DNA of 49,436 nucleotides, taken from Acinetobacter calcoaceticus. Its GTDB lineage: Bacteria > Pseudomonadota > Gammaproteobacteria > Pseudomonadales > Moraxellaceae. The stretch covers positions 1 to 49,436 of the forward strand of contig NZ_SLVJ01000028.1 of NCBI RefSeq assembly GCF_004345325.1, given 5' to 3'. Each line of letters opens with the position of its first letter. Positions within the stretch are counted from its first letter, which is position 1. The position numbers and the translations under genes were made by a program. Below are positions 42,202-49,436 of the stretch, in pieces. The notes beneath the pieces are model-generated. The model saw only the letters and a program-made list of their open reading frames with translations, was not told where the DNA came from and did no database searches.

Positions 42202-43116
42202 ATGAATAATAAGTATCTAGTCGCCATTCTTGCTTGCCTGATCCTTTCAGGCTGTACTAAAAAAGCCGAAGATCGTGCCGAACCCGCTGCTGCAAACGAT
42301 GCCGCTGCTGTGGCAACGCAACAATCAGAAACGGCTCAAACCGCTGCAGATAATGCCGCTGCTGAACCCAATACCACCCCTGTTACTGAGCAAAAACCGG
42401 ATAGCATACTGAATGCTGCTGTGAATGCAGTAGAACTCGGTCGACGTATGGTACGTGAAGCACAAGTCGATTTTAATGCCCAAGATGTGGTCAAAACTGG
42501 CTTGGCCATCGAGAAATTAACCCTAGAAGCCGGTGGATTTGTCGAATTAAAAAACATTGATTTTCGTGTGATTGATGCTGATCAACAAAAAATTGCCGAT
42601 GGTAAAATTAAAATATTTGAAAAAGTCAGCCCACAAGCCGATATGGTGGTACGTGTACCAAGTGAAAAAGCAGCGGTATTTGTCAATGCTCTGCTGCCCA
42701 TGATGTATTTCCTCAATCAACAGCAGTATTCAGCCAAGCGCTTTGAACTGAAATTACTTGAAGAAAAAATCAGCCAAAGCCAAACTGTACCGAGCACAAC
42801 GCGCAATGCGCAGCAAAATGAAATCGCACGTCTCACCCAACTTGAAGTACAAGACCGGGTAAACTACAGCACCATCGCCATCCGTATTAATCAACCGACT
42901 TTGGTCCGCGAACGGATTGATATCGATATTAATGCCGTTGCAAATTTAAATGGTGATGGCTTCTGGACCAGAGCTTGGAATGCTTTGCAATCGGGTTGGC
43001 AATTTGTGCTCGACCTATTGGTATTCCTAATCACCATTTGGCCGCTGTATTTGGTCATCATCATTGGTGGCTTATTGTTTAAATTAATCCAACCGATTAT
43101 TCGCCGCTTTAAATAA
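42202..43116 (+). CDS. DUF4349-family lipoprotein
   Basis: A 304-residue protein. The signal MNNKYLVAILACLILSGCTK places the lipidated Cys at residue 18. An Ala/Asn/Thr-rich linker follows, then a conserved domain ending with QDRVNYSTIAIRINQPTLV and the Trp-rich amphipathic DGFWTRAWNALQSGWQFVLDLLVFLITIWPLYLVI, which is the typical C-terminal membrane helix of DUF4349 proteins. It should be anchored at both ends to membrane. The function of the family is not established. A hairpin terminator follows at 43134. Confidence 0.8.
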   Translation: MNNKYLVAILACLILSGCTKKAEDRAEPAAANDAAAVATQQSETAQTAADNAAAEPNTTPVTEQKPDSILNAAVNAVELGRRMVREAQVDFNAQDVVKTGLAIEKLTLEAGGFVELKNIDFRVIDADQQKIADGKIKIFEKVSPQADMVVRVPSEKAAVFVNALLPMMYFLNQQQYSAKRFELKLLEEKISQSQTVPSTTRNAQQNEIARLTQLEVQDRVNYSTIAIRINQPTLVRERIDIDINAVANLNGDGFWTRAWNALQSGWQFVLDLLVFLITIWPLYLVIIIGGLLFKLIQPIIRRFK

Positions 43117-43133
43117 AGCATAAATATTTAAAT

Positions 43134-43175
43134 AAAAAGGCGTTGCTAGGTTCAAACCAAAGCAATGCCTTTTTT
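43134..43175 (+). terminator. Terminator after the DUF4349 gene
   Basis: GGCGTTGC pairs with GCAATGCC (one G-T), preceded by A5 and followed by T6, so it can serve both this gene and the convergent RDD gene. Confidence 0.8.
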
Positions 43176-43197
43176 ACTTCTAACTTTATTTATCGTT

Positions 43198-43626
43198 TTA
43201 ATGAATTAATTTGACCACCACTGTTTTGGCCATTTTGTCATGCCAGCCCTGTTTCTTTGGATCAAAACCGATCCAGATAAAACCCAGAAAAAAAGCCATG
43301 CCTGATACGAAATATCCCAAATAACGAATCACGGCTTGGCTGACTCGGATCGGGTTTCCGCTGGCTTCATCCAGTATTTTTAAATTGAGTAATAGTTTGC
43401 CTGGGGTGCCCGCAAACTTAAGCCAGCACACGATATAGACTGCAGCTGATAATATTTGCACAATGAAATCAAATGGTCCCATCCTCATAGCGTCAGCTGA
43501 GTAATAATCTGCTGGCCCAAACATCAACGCAAAAGGAAGGATGATCACTGTAGAAAGGAATAAATCGATCAAGGTAGCGAGGACGCGCACCCAAAAACCA
43601 ACATATTGATATTGTGGTCTAGTCAT
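43198..43626 (-). CDS. RDD-family membrane protein
   Basis: A 142-residue inner-membrane protein with three hydrophobic helices. The start MTRPQYQYVGFWVRVLATLIDLFLSTVII contains the RDD-type R-x-x-A-x-x-I-D pattern; GTPGKLLLNLKILDEASGNP in the middle and KQGWHDKMAKTVVVK at the end complete the family profile. RDD proteins are small transport-related or stress membrane proteins of uncertain role. It is convergent with the DUF4349 gene. Confidence 0.88.
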   Translation of the reverse strand: MTRPQYQYVGFWVRVLATLIDLFLSTVIILPFALMFGPADYYSADAMRMGPFDFIVQILSAAVYIVCWLKFAGTPGKLLLNLKILDEASGNPIRVSQAVIRYLGYFVSGMAFFLGFIWIGFDPKKQGWHDKMAKTVVVKLIH

Positions 43627-43691
43627 ATATTGCTTCTTATCTAATGATCATACAAAGAGTCTAATTCAATCTGTATCGTCTTAGACAATAA

Positions 43692-43805
43692 TTAATGCGG
43701 ACTCAGCACATAAAAGTAATAGCATAAAAAAATCAATGTAAATACAGCAATTGCCAAATAGGTACCAACAGTATTAAAACTTCTTAAAAACTTTAAAATT
43801 TCCAT
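43692..43805 (-). CDS. Small single-helix membrane protein
   Basis: A 37-residue frame too short for most gene finders: MEILKFLRSFNTVG, then a strongly hydrophobic helix TYLAIAVFTLIFLCYYFYV, then LSPH and stop. Positive charges before the helix predict an inside N-terminus. It lies between the RDD gene and the pepN terminator. The ribosome-binding site is weak (GAGTGA). Confidence 0.4.
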   Translation of the reverse strand: MEILKFLRSFNTVGTYLAIAVFTLIFLCYYFYVLSPH

Positions 43806-43886
43806 TCACTCAAACCATTTTATGACGGTAGTTAACTGATTTAACGCGTTAAAAAAGAATTATAGCGATCTGCCTCACAAAAAACA

Positions 43887-43914
43887 AACCCAGTCAAACT
43901 TGACTGGGTTTTTA
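43887..43914 (-). terminator. Terminator of pepN
   Basis: An 11-bp stem AACCCAGTCAA / TTGACTGGGTT lies 39 bases past the pepN stop codon. A-rich sequence on its left gives the minus-strand T tract. Confidence 0.8.
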
Positions 43915-43948
43915 TGAATGAAATATTAAATTTACTGCAGAATTAGTA

Positions 43949-46555
43949 CTAAACTGCCAACATACTATTTAAGGTTTCCACCACATTTTTAGACTTCACT
44001 TGAGCATGTAACGCTTGTAATGCGGATTGAGTCTGGCTGCGCTGTGGCTCAGCCAAACTATACCAACGACTGAGCTGTTGCAGTAAACGCGCCCCCACAA
44101 TCGGGTTTTTCTCATCAAGATATTTGGCTAGATCAATAAAGTGTGCAACACCAAAACTCCACATATTGATTGGATTTGCATTTAAACCACCGCTGACTGA
44201 ACGAATACGGTTTGGTGTACCCAAGTCATAGTCCGCATGCGAAGTGAGATACGCAATACGCTCTGCAGTGGCTTTTGGATGCGCAGCTTGAATCATAAAC
44301 CATTGATCTAGTGCCAGTGCTTCATCACTATAGCGATGATAAAAATCTTGCAGTGCTTGCTCTGCTTGAGGTGCATCATTCCAGACCAGCACTTTCAGCG
44401 CACCCACCCGTTCAGACATATTGCTACTGTCTTGATATTGCGTATGTGCCAGATCAAAGACTTGGTGATCTCCCTGACGTGCCATCAAACTCAGCATAAT
44501 ATTTTTCAAGGCACGCACGCCCATGGCTTGGGAGAAATCTGCTTGTGCCGCCACATCTAGGGATAAATACGTCTCTTTACAGAACTCACCCAAGGCTGTC
44601 GCCAAAGCATTTAACAAGGCTTCACGCTTTTCATGCACCACTTCAGGTTGATAATCTTGATCAATACGGCTGGCCAAATAACCCTCAGATGCGACATCAA
44701 ATAAACGAGAGGCCAATAATGGATCTTGGGCAATCACATTGGGCATGGTCTGTTTAATGGCATCGATATAAATCTGTGCTGGGTGATCTTCAAGTAAGAT
44801 CCGTTCCAACAAAGTTTGGGTCGCTTGCCATTGGTTAAAACCATTGGTCTCATGTTGTAACAAGAATGCCAACTCTGCATCAGAGTAGTTGAATTCAAGA
44901 TTGACTGGTGCAGAGAAATTACGCAGCAATGACACTACGGGTTGCTCGCTTAGACCACTAAACTCAATCACAGCGCTTTGTTGATCCAGTAGATAAACAC
45001 CATCTTTGACGCCATTTTCAATCAAGGCTGCGCAATTTAACGTGTACTGTTCACCGGTTTTTGGATTAAACAAAGCCAAAGCCACAGGGATCGGTAAATC
45101 TTTTAGATTTGGATATTTGGCATGTGCTTTTAGGCTCTGCTCTAAACTCAAGCGGTAGCGCTGTGTACTGGCATCATATTCACCATGCGCAGTCAATTTT
45201 GGTGTACCCGGTTGGTTATACCAATTTAAAAATGCTGAGAGATCAACACCAGAACCCGCCGATAAGGATGAAATCCAATCCTCAACCGTTACCGCTTGAC
45301 CATCATGGCGACGGAAATACTCATCAGTACCCTGACGAAATTTTTCTTTACCCAATAAGGTTGCCATCATGCGGTTAATTTCCGCACCTTTTTCATAGAC
45401 GGTTGCGGTATAGAAGTTATTGATTTCCACAAAGTGATCTGGGCGTGGTGGATGTGACAAAGGGCCTGAGTCTTCTGGGAACTGGTGTGCTTTTAGCACC
45501 TCAACATCATCGATACGTTGTACCGCAGCAGACTGTAAATCCTCAGAAAAAGATTGATCACGGTAAACGGTCAAGCCTTCTTTTAAGCACAGTTGGAACC
45601 AATCGCGACAGGTAATACGGTTACCAGTCCAGTTATGGAAATATTCGTGCGCAATCACCGATTGAACGCGCATAATCGCGGCATCAGTGGTGTATTCTTC
45701 ATCGGCCAAGACACACGAGGTATTGAAAATATTCAATCCTTTGTTTTCCATTGCCCCCATATTGAACTGGCTCACAGCCACGATCATATAGTTGTCTAGG
45801 TCATAGGGACGACCATAATGCTCCTCATCCCAACGCATAGAATGTTTCAATGCATTCATGGCGATCTGGCATTTTGGAATATCTTTTTCGATGGCATAAA
45901 TTTCTAAGGCCACATTACGACCTTCAGAGGTCACATAATGATCTTTGAGTACAGCCAAATCACCAATCACACAGGCAAATAAATAGCTCGGTTTATGGGT
46001 CGGATCTTCCCAAATCGCAAAATGACGCTCTGCACCCACCTCACCTGTTTCTAGTAAATTACCATTGGCGAGCAGCACTGGATATTTTTTATCTGCTTCA
46101 ACACGAGTGGTAAAGACTGACAACACATCGGGACGATCTGGATAATAGGTAATTTTACGGAAGCCTTCAGGCTCGTTTTGGGTGACAAATAAATCACCAG
46201 CCTGATATAAACCTTCAAGCATGGTATTGCTTTCTGGATGAATGATTACTTCAATTTCGACTTTGGCGATATCGGGTGCATTTTTGATGCAGATCTGTTC
46301 GCTATCGAGTTGATATTCTGCTGCATCCAGTGCAACGCCATTGATTTTAATCGACTGAAGTTCCAGATCACGTCCCAATAACACCAAGTCGCCTGCAGTC
46401 TGACGTTGCATCGAAAGGATACTGCTGACTTTCGTATAATCAGCATAGACTTGGATATTAAGATCGACTGTATCGACGAGAAAAGAGGGTTTTTGATAAT
46501 CTTTTAAATAAACGGTTTGATTGGCTTCTGTTACTGGGTTGGCTACAATATTCAT
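43949..46555 (-). CDS. pepN: Aminopeptidase N
   Basis: An 868-residue M1-family zinc aminopeptidase that removes N-terminal residues from peptides in the cytosol. Substrate-binding GAMEN is at residues 267-271; the zinc site HEYFH at 303-307 with the third ligand Glu326 in LKEGLTVYRDQSF. The order of domains (N-terminal beta saddle, thermolysin-like catalytic, beta sandwich, and C-terminal helical bowl ending LQALHAQVKSKNVVETLNSML) and the length match E. coli PepN (870). The gene is alone, ended by the hairpin at 43887. Confidence 0.96.
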   Translation of the reverse strand: MNIVANPVTEANQTVYLKDYQKPSFLVDTVDLNIQVYADYTKVSSILSMQRQTAGDLVLLGRDLELQSIKINGVALDAAEYQLDSEQICIKNAPDIAKVEIEVIIHPESNTMLEGLYQAGDLFVTQNEPEGFRKITYYPDRPDVLSVFTTRVEADKKYPVLLANGNLLETGEVGAERHFAIWEDPTHKPSYLFACVIGDLAVLKDHYVTSEGRNVALEIYAIEKDIPKCQIAMNALKHSMRWDEEHYGRPYDLDNYMIVAVSQFNMGAMENKGLNIFNTSCVLADEEYTTDAAIMRVQSVIAHEYFHNWTGNRITCRDWFQLCLKEGLTVYRDQSFSEDLQSAAVQRIDDVEVLKAHQFPEDSGPLSHPPRPDHFVEINNFYTATVYEKGAEINRMMATLLGKEKFRQGTDEYFRRHDGQAVTVEDWISSLSAGSGVDLSAFLNWYNQPGTPKLTAHGEYDASTQRYRLSLEQSLKAHAKYPNLKDLPIPVALALFNPKTGEQYTLNCAALIENGVKDGVYLLDQQSAVIEFSGLSEQPVVSLLRNFSAPVNLEFNYSDAELAFLLQHETNGFNQWQATQTLLERILLEDHPAQIYIDAIKQTMPNVIAQDPLLASRLFDVASEGYLASRIDQDYQPEVVHEKREALLNALATALGEFCKETYLSLDVAAQADFSQAMGVRALKNIMLSLMARQGDHQVFDLAHTQYQDSSNMSERVGALKVLVWNDAPQAEQALQDFYHRYSDEALALDQWFMIQAAHPKATAERIAYLTSHADYDLGTPNRIRSVSGGLNANPINMWSFGVAHFIDLAKYLDEKNPIVGARLLQQLSRWYSLAEPQRSQTQSALQALHAQVKSKNVVETLNSMLAV

Positions 46556-46932
46556 AAATTACCCTCATCCTATGACTTAAACGATCTATTTCATTGTTGT
46601 CTGTCGATCATACGCCGAGTTCAGAACCTTGTCCTGTTATGCAGCATGGATCTCACAGCTGTTCTGTATTTGATTTATGTAATATCGGGACTGTTAAGCT
46701 AAATTCAAAGTCAATTCTAAAATGAATGTTGGCTAATTGATCATATCTATAGAATATGCTTCACATTGCTTAGGCTATGCGTAGGTAATGCTTAGGCTAT
46801 TTGATTTTGCATGACTCAGGCCTGTGTACAGCTTATCTGCTGATTTTAGGTGCCGCTTATATGTGCTGCTTGCGTGTTGCTTGTGTGTATAATCTCAAGC
46901 TACAGAAGGTTGCTTGAAAGGTGTGGTTAGGC
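46556..46932. other. Gene-less interval before the zinc-ribbon gene
   Basis: About 370 bp with no frame I would call. Two copies of TGCTTAGGCTAT occur 22 bp apart (about 46768 and 46790), and the last 60 bp is rich in TGCTTGTG-like repeats. No clear promoter, terminator or RNA fold was recognised. Confidence 0.4.
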
Positions 46933-48090
46933 ATGGTGATGCAAGTTCTACGGAAACAATTAGATGAAAGTACGTTCTGCCCGCTGTGTCAGGCATCGAT
47001 GTATTTTGTAGAAACTGAACAATATGAAAAAGAAATAAACTTTCATGAGTGTAGCCATTGCCAACATCAGCTCTATCAAGATCCTCAACTGAACTGTCAC
47101 TGCAAAAACTGCCAAAACAAACGCAAACAAATGATCCAAGCCACCAAGGTACAAGAACAACGGATCAGCAAACAAAAAGAAGTGCAGTCCCAAGAACTGG
47201 ATCAACTGAGTTTCTTACATCAATTATTTTTACTCAGCTTACTCGATGATACGGTGCAAGAAGGTCGACACTATCAAGAATATATCGACTGGAGCAGCAT
47301 TAAATATCATCCCTTTACCCCACATTATTATTTTCAATCCACCATGATTCAACAATTGCTCAAGGCCAATGTCTTAAGCGAAACCTCTGACCAATTTGTA
47401 CAACAACAATATTATCTTCACCTCAGACTGGATGGTTATGCTGATCCCAGTTTATTTAGTATTACCCAGCACCTCAGACAACGTTTTTATGAAAACCTGA
47501 CTCACGGGATTCCATTTAAAACCGCAGATGAAGTCAAAAACACTCTACACCTGATGCTCTACCAAGAAATCGTGCAGTTTATGCAGCACTATTGCCGTAC
47601 TTGGGGCATTCAAATTTCAGGCAACTTAGGTTTTCAAAGTTATTGCTTTGGTTTACTTGAGCACTTGGCAGTAGGACAAATTTATTATCTGATTCAGAAA
47701 GCCTTAGAGTATTTATATCAACAAAAAGCGCTGCAACCGCGCAATGATAAATTTATTAATACCCATCTGCTCAAGAAAACGCTGACCCAATATCGAGAGC
47801 GGGCTTTGGCTGAAAAATGGGAAACGCCTACGTTGCCACGCCCGAGTAATATTCCACTGAGTAAAATGAGTGAGATCTTATTTTTTAAATTCCTCGGTTA
47901 TGACGAACGTATCTTCTTTCAACCGATCTGGCGCAGTTGGAAAAAAATCGCCCCAAGGCTGAATTTCTATTCTGACAAGCGTTGTATGCACTGTGGTTCA
48001 AATAAACTCAAAGTGGATTATGATGCGGGTGATTATGTATCGCTCACTTGTTTAAACTGCAAACATCAAGATCACTACTTTACCCAATAA
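46933..48090 (+). CDS. Zinc-ribbon hypothetical protein
   Basis: A 385-residue soluble protein. The N-terminal part has three CxxC-type pairs (FCPLCQA, HECSHCQHQ, CHCKNCQNK), likely one zinc ribbon and a treble-clef-like knuckle, and the C-terminus another (RCMHCGSNK and LTCLNCKHQ). In between is a helical, Gln-rich region (about residues 45-330) with many aromatic residues. No family name comes to mind; it looks restricted to the genus. The zinc pairs suggest nucleic-acid or protein contact. The start is ambiguous among GTG 46921, ATG 46933 and ATG 46939. Confidence 0.65.
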   Translation: MVMQVLRKQLDESTFCPLCQASMYFVETEQYEKEINFHECSHCQHQLYQDPQLNCHCKNCQNKRKQMIQATKVQEQRISKQKEVQSQELDQLSFLHQLFLLSLLDDTVQEGRHYQEYIDWSSIKYHPFTPHYYFQSTMIQQLLKANVLSETSDQFVQQQYYLHLRLDGYADPSLFSITQHLRQRFYENLTHGIPFKTADEVKNTLHLMLYQEIVQFMQHYCRTWGIQISGNLGFQSYCFGLLEHLAVGQIYYLIQKALEYLYQQKALQPRNDKFINTHLLKKTLTQYRERALAEKWETPTLPRPSNIPLSKMSEILFFKFLGYDERIFFQPIWRSWKKIAPRLNFYSDKRCMHCGSNKLKVDYDAGDYVSLTCLNCKHQDHYFTQ

Positions 48091-48136
48091 ACCCATCTAG
48101 CAGCGCATTTAACTTAGATATCATCTGGTGATACTC

Positions 48137-49048
48137 ATGCACAACAACCACGCCGAATACCCTGCCCACCCCCCGATTGATTCAACTGAGGTACTGAATA
48201 CACCGATGACTGATCAAGTATTACTGGATCAGGTGATAAGCGCGTGGACACTGCTACAACAGCAACAACCCTTGGTGCAGTGTATTAGCAATAGTGTTGC
48301 AGCCAATTATGTTGCCAATATCTTATTGGCAGCAGGTGCTTCACCGGCCATGATCGATCATCCCCAAGAAGCGCAAGGCTTTGCTGCAGTCTGCTCAGCG
48401 TTGAGCATCAACCTTGGTACACCCACTTTGGAACAAATGCAGGCGATGTACATCGCTGCCGAAACAGCGCATTTACAACGTACACCGTGGGTACTCGACC
48501 CTGTGGGCTATGGCAGTGTATTACAATGGCGCAGTCAGGCCGCAGACCAACTACTTAAATTTAAACCGAACATTATTCGTGGCAATGCATCTGAAATCAG
48601 TGCTTTGGCAGGACATCAGACCCAAACCAAGGGTGTAGATTCCACCCTGAGCAGTCGCCAAGTCTATCTACAGGCACAAAGTTTATTGCAACACAGCGAA
48701 TGTGTCGCGATCTCAGGTGTGTCGGACTATATCTTGTCCAAAAAATATCAAGCTGTGATTCAAATTGACGGTGGCAGTGCCTTGCAACCCCGTGTCACTG
48801 CAACAGGTTGTGCCCTCGGTGCATTAACTGCGGCCTATGCTGCTGTGACGGATAGCACCATCGCTGCAATAGCCGCGCATGTGCATTTTGCCATTGCGGG
48901 TCAATTGGCTGCAGTTAAAACCCAACAACTGGGCAGTTTCAATGTGGCCTTTTTGGATTATATCCATGCCATGGATAGCCAAATGATCGAGCAGTTTGCC
49001 CAAATCAACATCATTGACATACTCCCACCACTAAGTTTGCAACTATAG
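48137..49048 (+). CDS. thiM: Hydroxyethylthiazole kinase
   Basis: A 303-residue ThiM of thiamine salvage, phosphorylating 4-methyl-5-(2-hydroxyethyl)thiazole with ATP. Conserved segments are PLVQCISNSVAANYVANILLAAGASPAM, NLGTPTLEQM, WVLDPVGYGS, NIIRGNASEISALAG, and VTATGCALGALTAAY, where the Cys follows the TG loop of the ribokinase-like fold. The N-terminus is about 25-30 residues longer than usual; MTDQVLLDQVISAW is an alternative start. GGTG six bases before 48137 supports the chosen one. thiE, a common neighbour, is absent: a TnpB element lies directly downstream. Confidence 0.9.
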   Translation: MHNNHAEYPAHPPIDSTEVLNTPMTDQVLLDQVISAWTLLQQQQPLVQCISNSVAANYVANILLAAGASPAMIDHPQEAQGFAAVCSALSINLGTPTLEQMQAMYIAAETAHLQRTPWVLDPVGYGSVLQWRSQAADQLLKFKPNIIRGNASEISALAGHQTQTKGVDSTLSSRQVYLQAQSLLQHSECVAISGVSDYILSKKYQAVIQIDGGSALQPRVTATGCALGALTAAYAAVTDSTIAAIAAHVHFAIAGQLAAVKTQQLGSFNVAFLDYIHAMDSQMIEQFAQINIIDILPPLSLQL

Positions 49049-49145
49049 TGGGGGAATCTTTGCGACCCGAAAGATATATCTGAGAAGAATATCTAACCTT
49101 TCGATGCCACACTTGCACTGACAAGTATCGTGGCACAGGAACTCT
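49049..49145 (-). other. Right-end region of the second TnpB element
   Basis: Downstream of the tnpB stop on the minus strand lie nested dyads (TGCCAC ... GTGGCA around ACTTG ... CAAGT; AGATAT ... ATATCT) as expected for a right-end guide-RNA scaffold. The boundary falls close to the thiM terminator-like dyad CCACTA/TAGTGG. Confidence 0.5.
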
Positions 49146-49436
49146 TTATACAACGCTATTTTTATTGTGTCCTAGCGCATCAGCTAGTGCGAATGAACGC
49201 ACATTCTTTCCTGCATTTACATCACGGTCATGCTCAACAGCACAACTTGGACAACACCATGAACGTATATGCAAGGGCAACTTTGGCATCACATAGCCAC
49301 AGCTTGAACAGGTTTTCGAGCTTGGCATAAAACGACCAATCTTGAGTATGTTCTTACCATTCCATGCTGCCTTGTAGCTTAATAAAGTGAGAAACTGCCC
49401 CCAAGCCACATCCGATATCGCCTTGGCAAGTTTGCG
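49146..49436 (-). CDS. TnpB-family protein, 5' part beyond the window
   Basis: The C-terminal 96 residues of an IS200/IS605 OrfB/TnpB. They read LSYKAAWNGKNILKIGRF, then the zinc ribbon SKTCSSCGYV and CCPSCAVEH, and the final RuvC motif HDRDVNAGKN. The frame is open to the window edge. It is convergent with thiM. It differs clearly from the TnpB at 22.4 kb, so the window holds two separate element lineages. Confidence 0.88.
   Translation of the reverse strand, partial: RKLAKAISDVAWGQFLTLLSYKAAWNGKNILKIGRFMPSSKTCSSCGYVMPKLPLHIRSWCCPSCAVEHDRDVNAGKNVRSFALADALGHNKNSVV

Noticed and set aside
48091..48136. TPP riboswitch before thiM
   Set aside because: Only 46 bp separate thiM from the upstream gene, too short, and no THI-box bases were seen.

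Overview
The window looks like a chromosomal stretch of an Acinetobacter species (Moraxellaceae). The bulk is AT-leaning gammaproteobacterial housekeeping sequence, with aroC next to prmB, overlapping folB-folK, two ABC1/UbiB-type kinases, moeB, aspA, pepN and thiM. Many Acinetobacter-style conserved hypotheticals are present. The genus call is inference from gene content and protein similarity; no rRNA or tRNA gene was seen.

Layout. 1-3.4 kb is a decayed edge: a gene cut by the window start, a small lipoprotein gene between related short repeats, a broken IS630-type transposase, azoR, a LysR remnant and a DEDDh exoribonuclease. 3.4-6 kb holds a large FhuE-like TonB siderophore receptor with a Fur-box-like site upstream. 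6-12.5 kb carries two hypotheticals, aroC, prmB, small proteins and an ABC1 kinase. 12.6-15.6 kb has a 46-bp palindrome and a tandem pair of acyl-CoA dehydrogenases, one lacking the usual catalytic Glu motif. 15.6-22 kb is a transporter block (LysE, two MFS, paired YdcZ/DUF606) with a TetR regulator, its probable operators and a frameshifted LysR gene. 22-25.5 kb is mobile DNA: a TnpB-only IS605-type element inside a deacetylase remnant, plus a 21-bp repeat family. 25.5-29.2 kb is folK/folB, a second ABC1 kinase and moeB.

The most interesting region is 29.25-31.17 kb. A leader-like sequence with a perfect IHF consensus leads into CRISPR repeats closely resembling type I-F, including one exact 32-nt spacer. 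Instead of an ordinary array, a Tde1/Ntox15-type DNase toxin gene (5'-truncated, with an in-frame stop) and its intact Tdi1-type immunity gene sit between the repeats. The outermost repeat on each side is expanded from 28 to 62 nt by the same palindromic 40-nt segment. No cas genes are present.

31-49 kb contains secreted and DUF1801 proteins, a TPR protein and an AraC-flanked SDR / acyl-CoA dehydrogenase / acyl-CoA synthetase cluster. It continues with a toxin-antitoxin locus whose toxin gene is deleted internally, aspA, a DUF4349 lipoprotein, an RDD protein, pepN, a zinc-ribbon hypothetical and thiM. A second TnpB element runs off the right edge. Several accessory genes (IS630, LysR twice, GNAT, deacetylase, Tde toxin, RelE-type toxin) are visibly decaying, while the housekeeping genes are intact.
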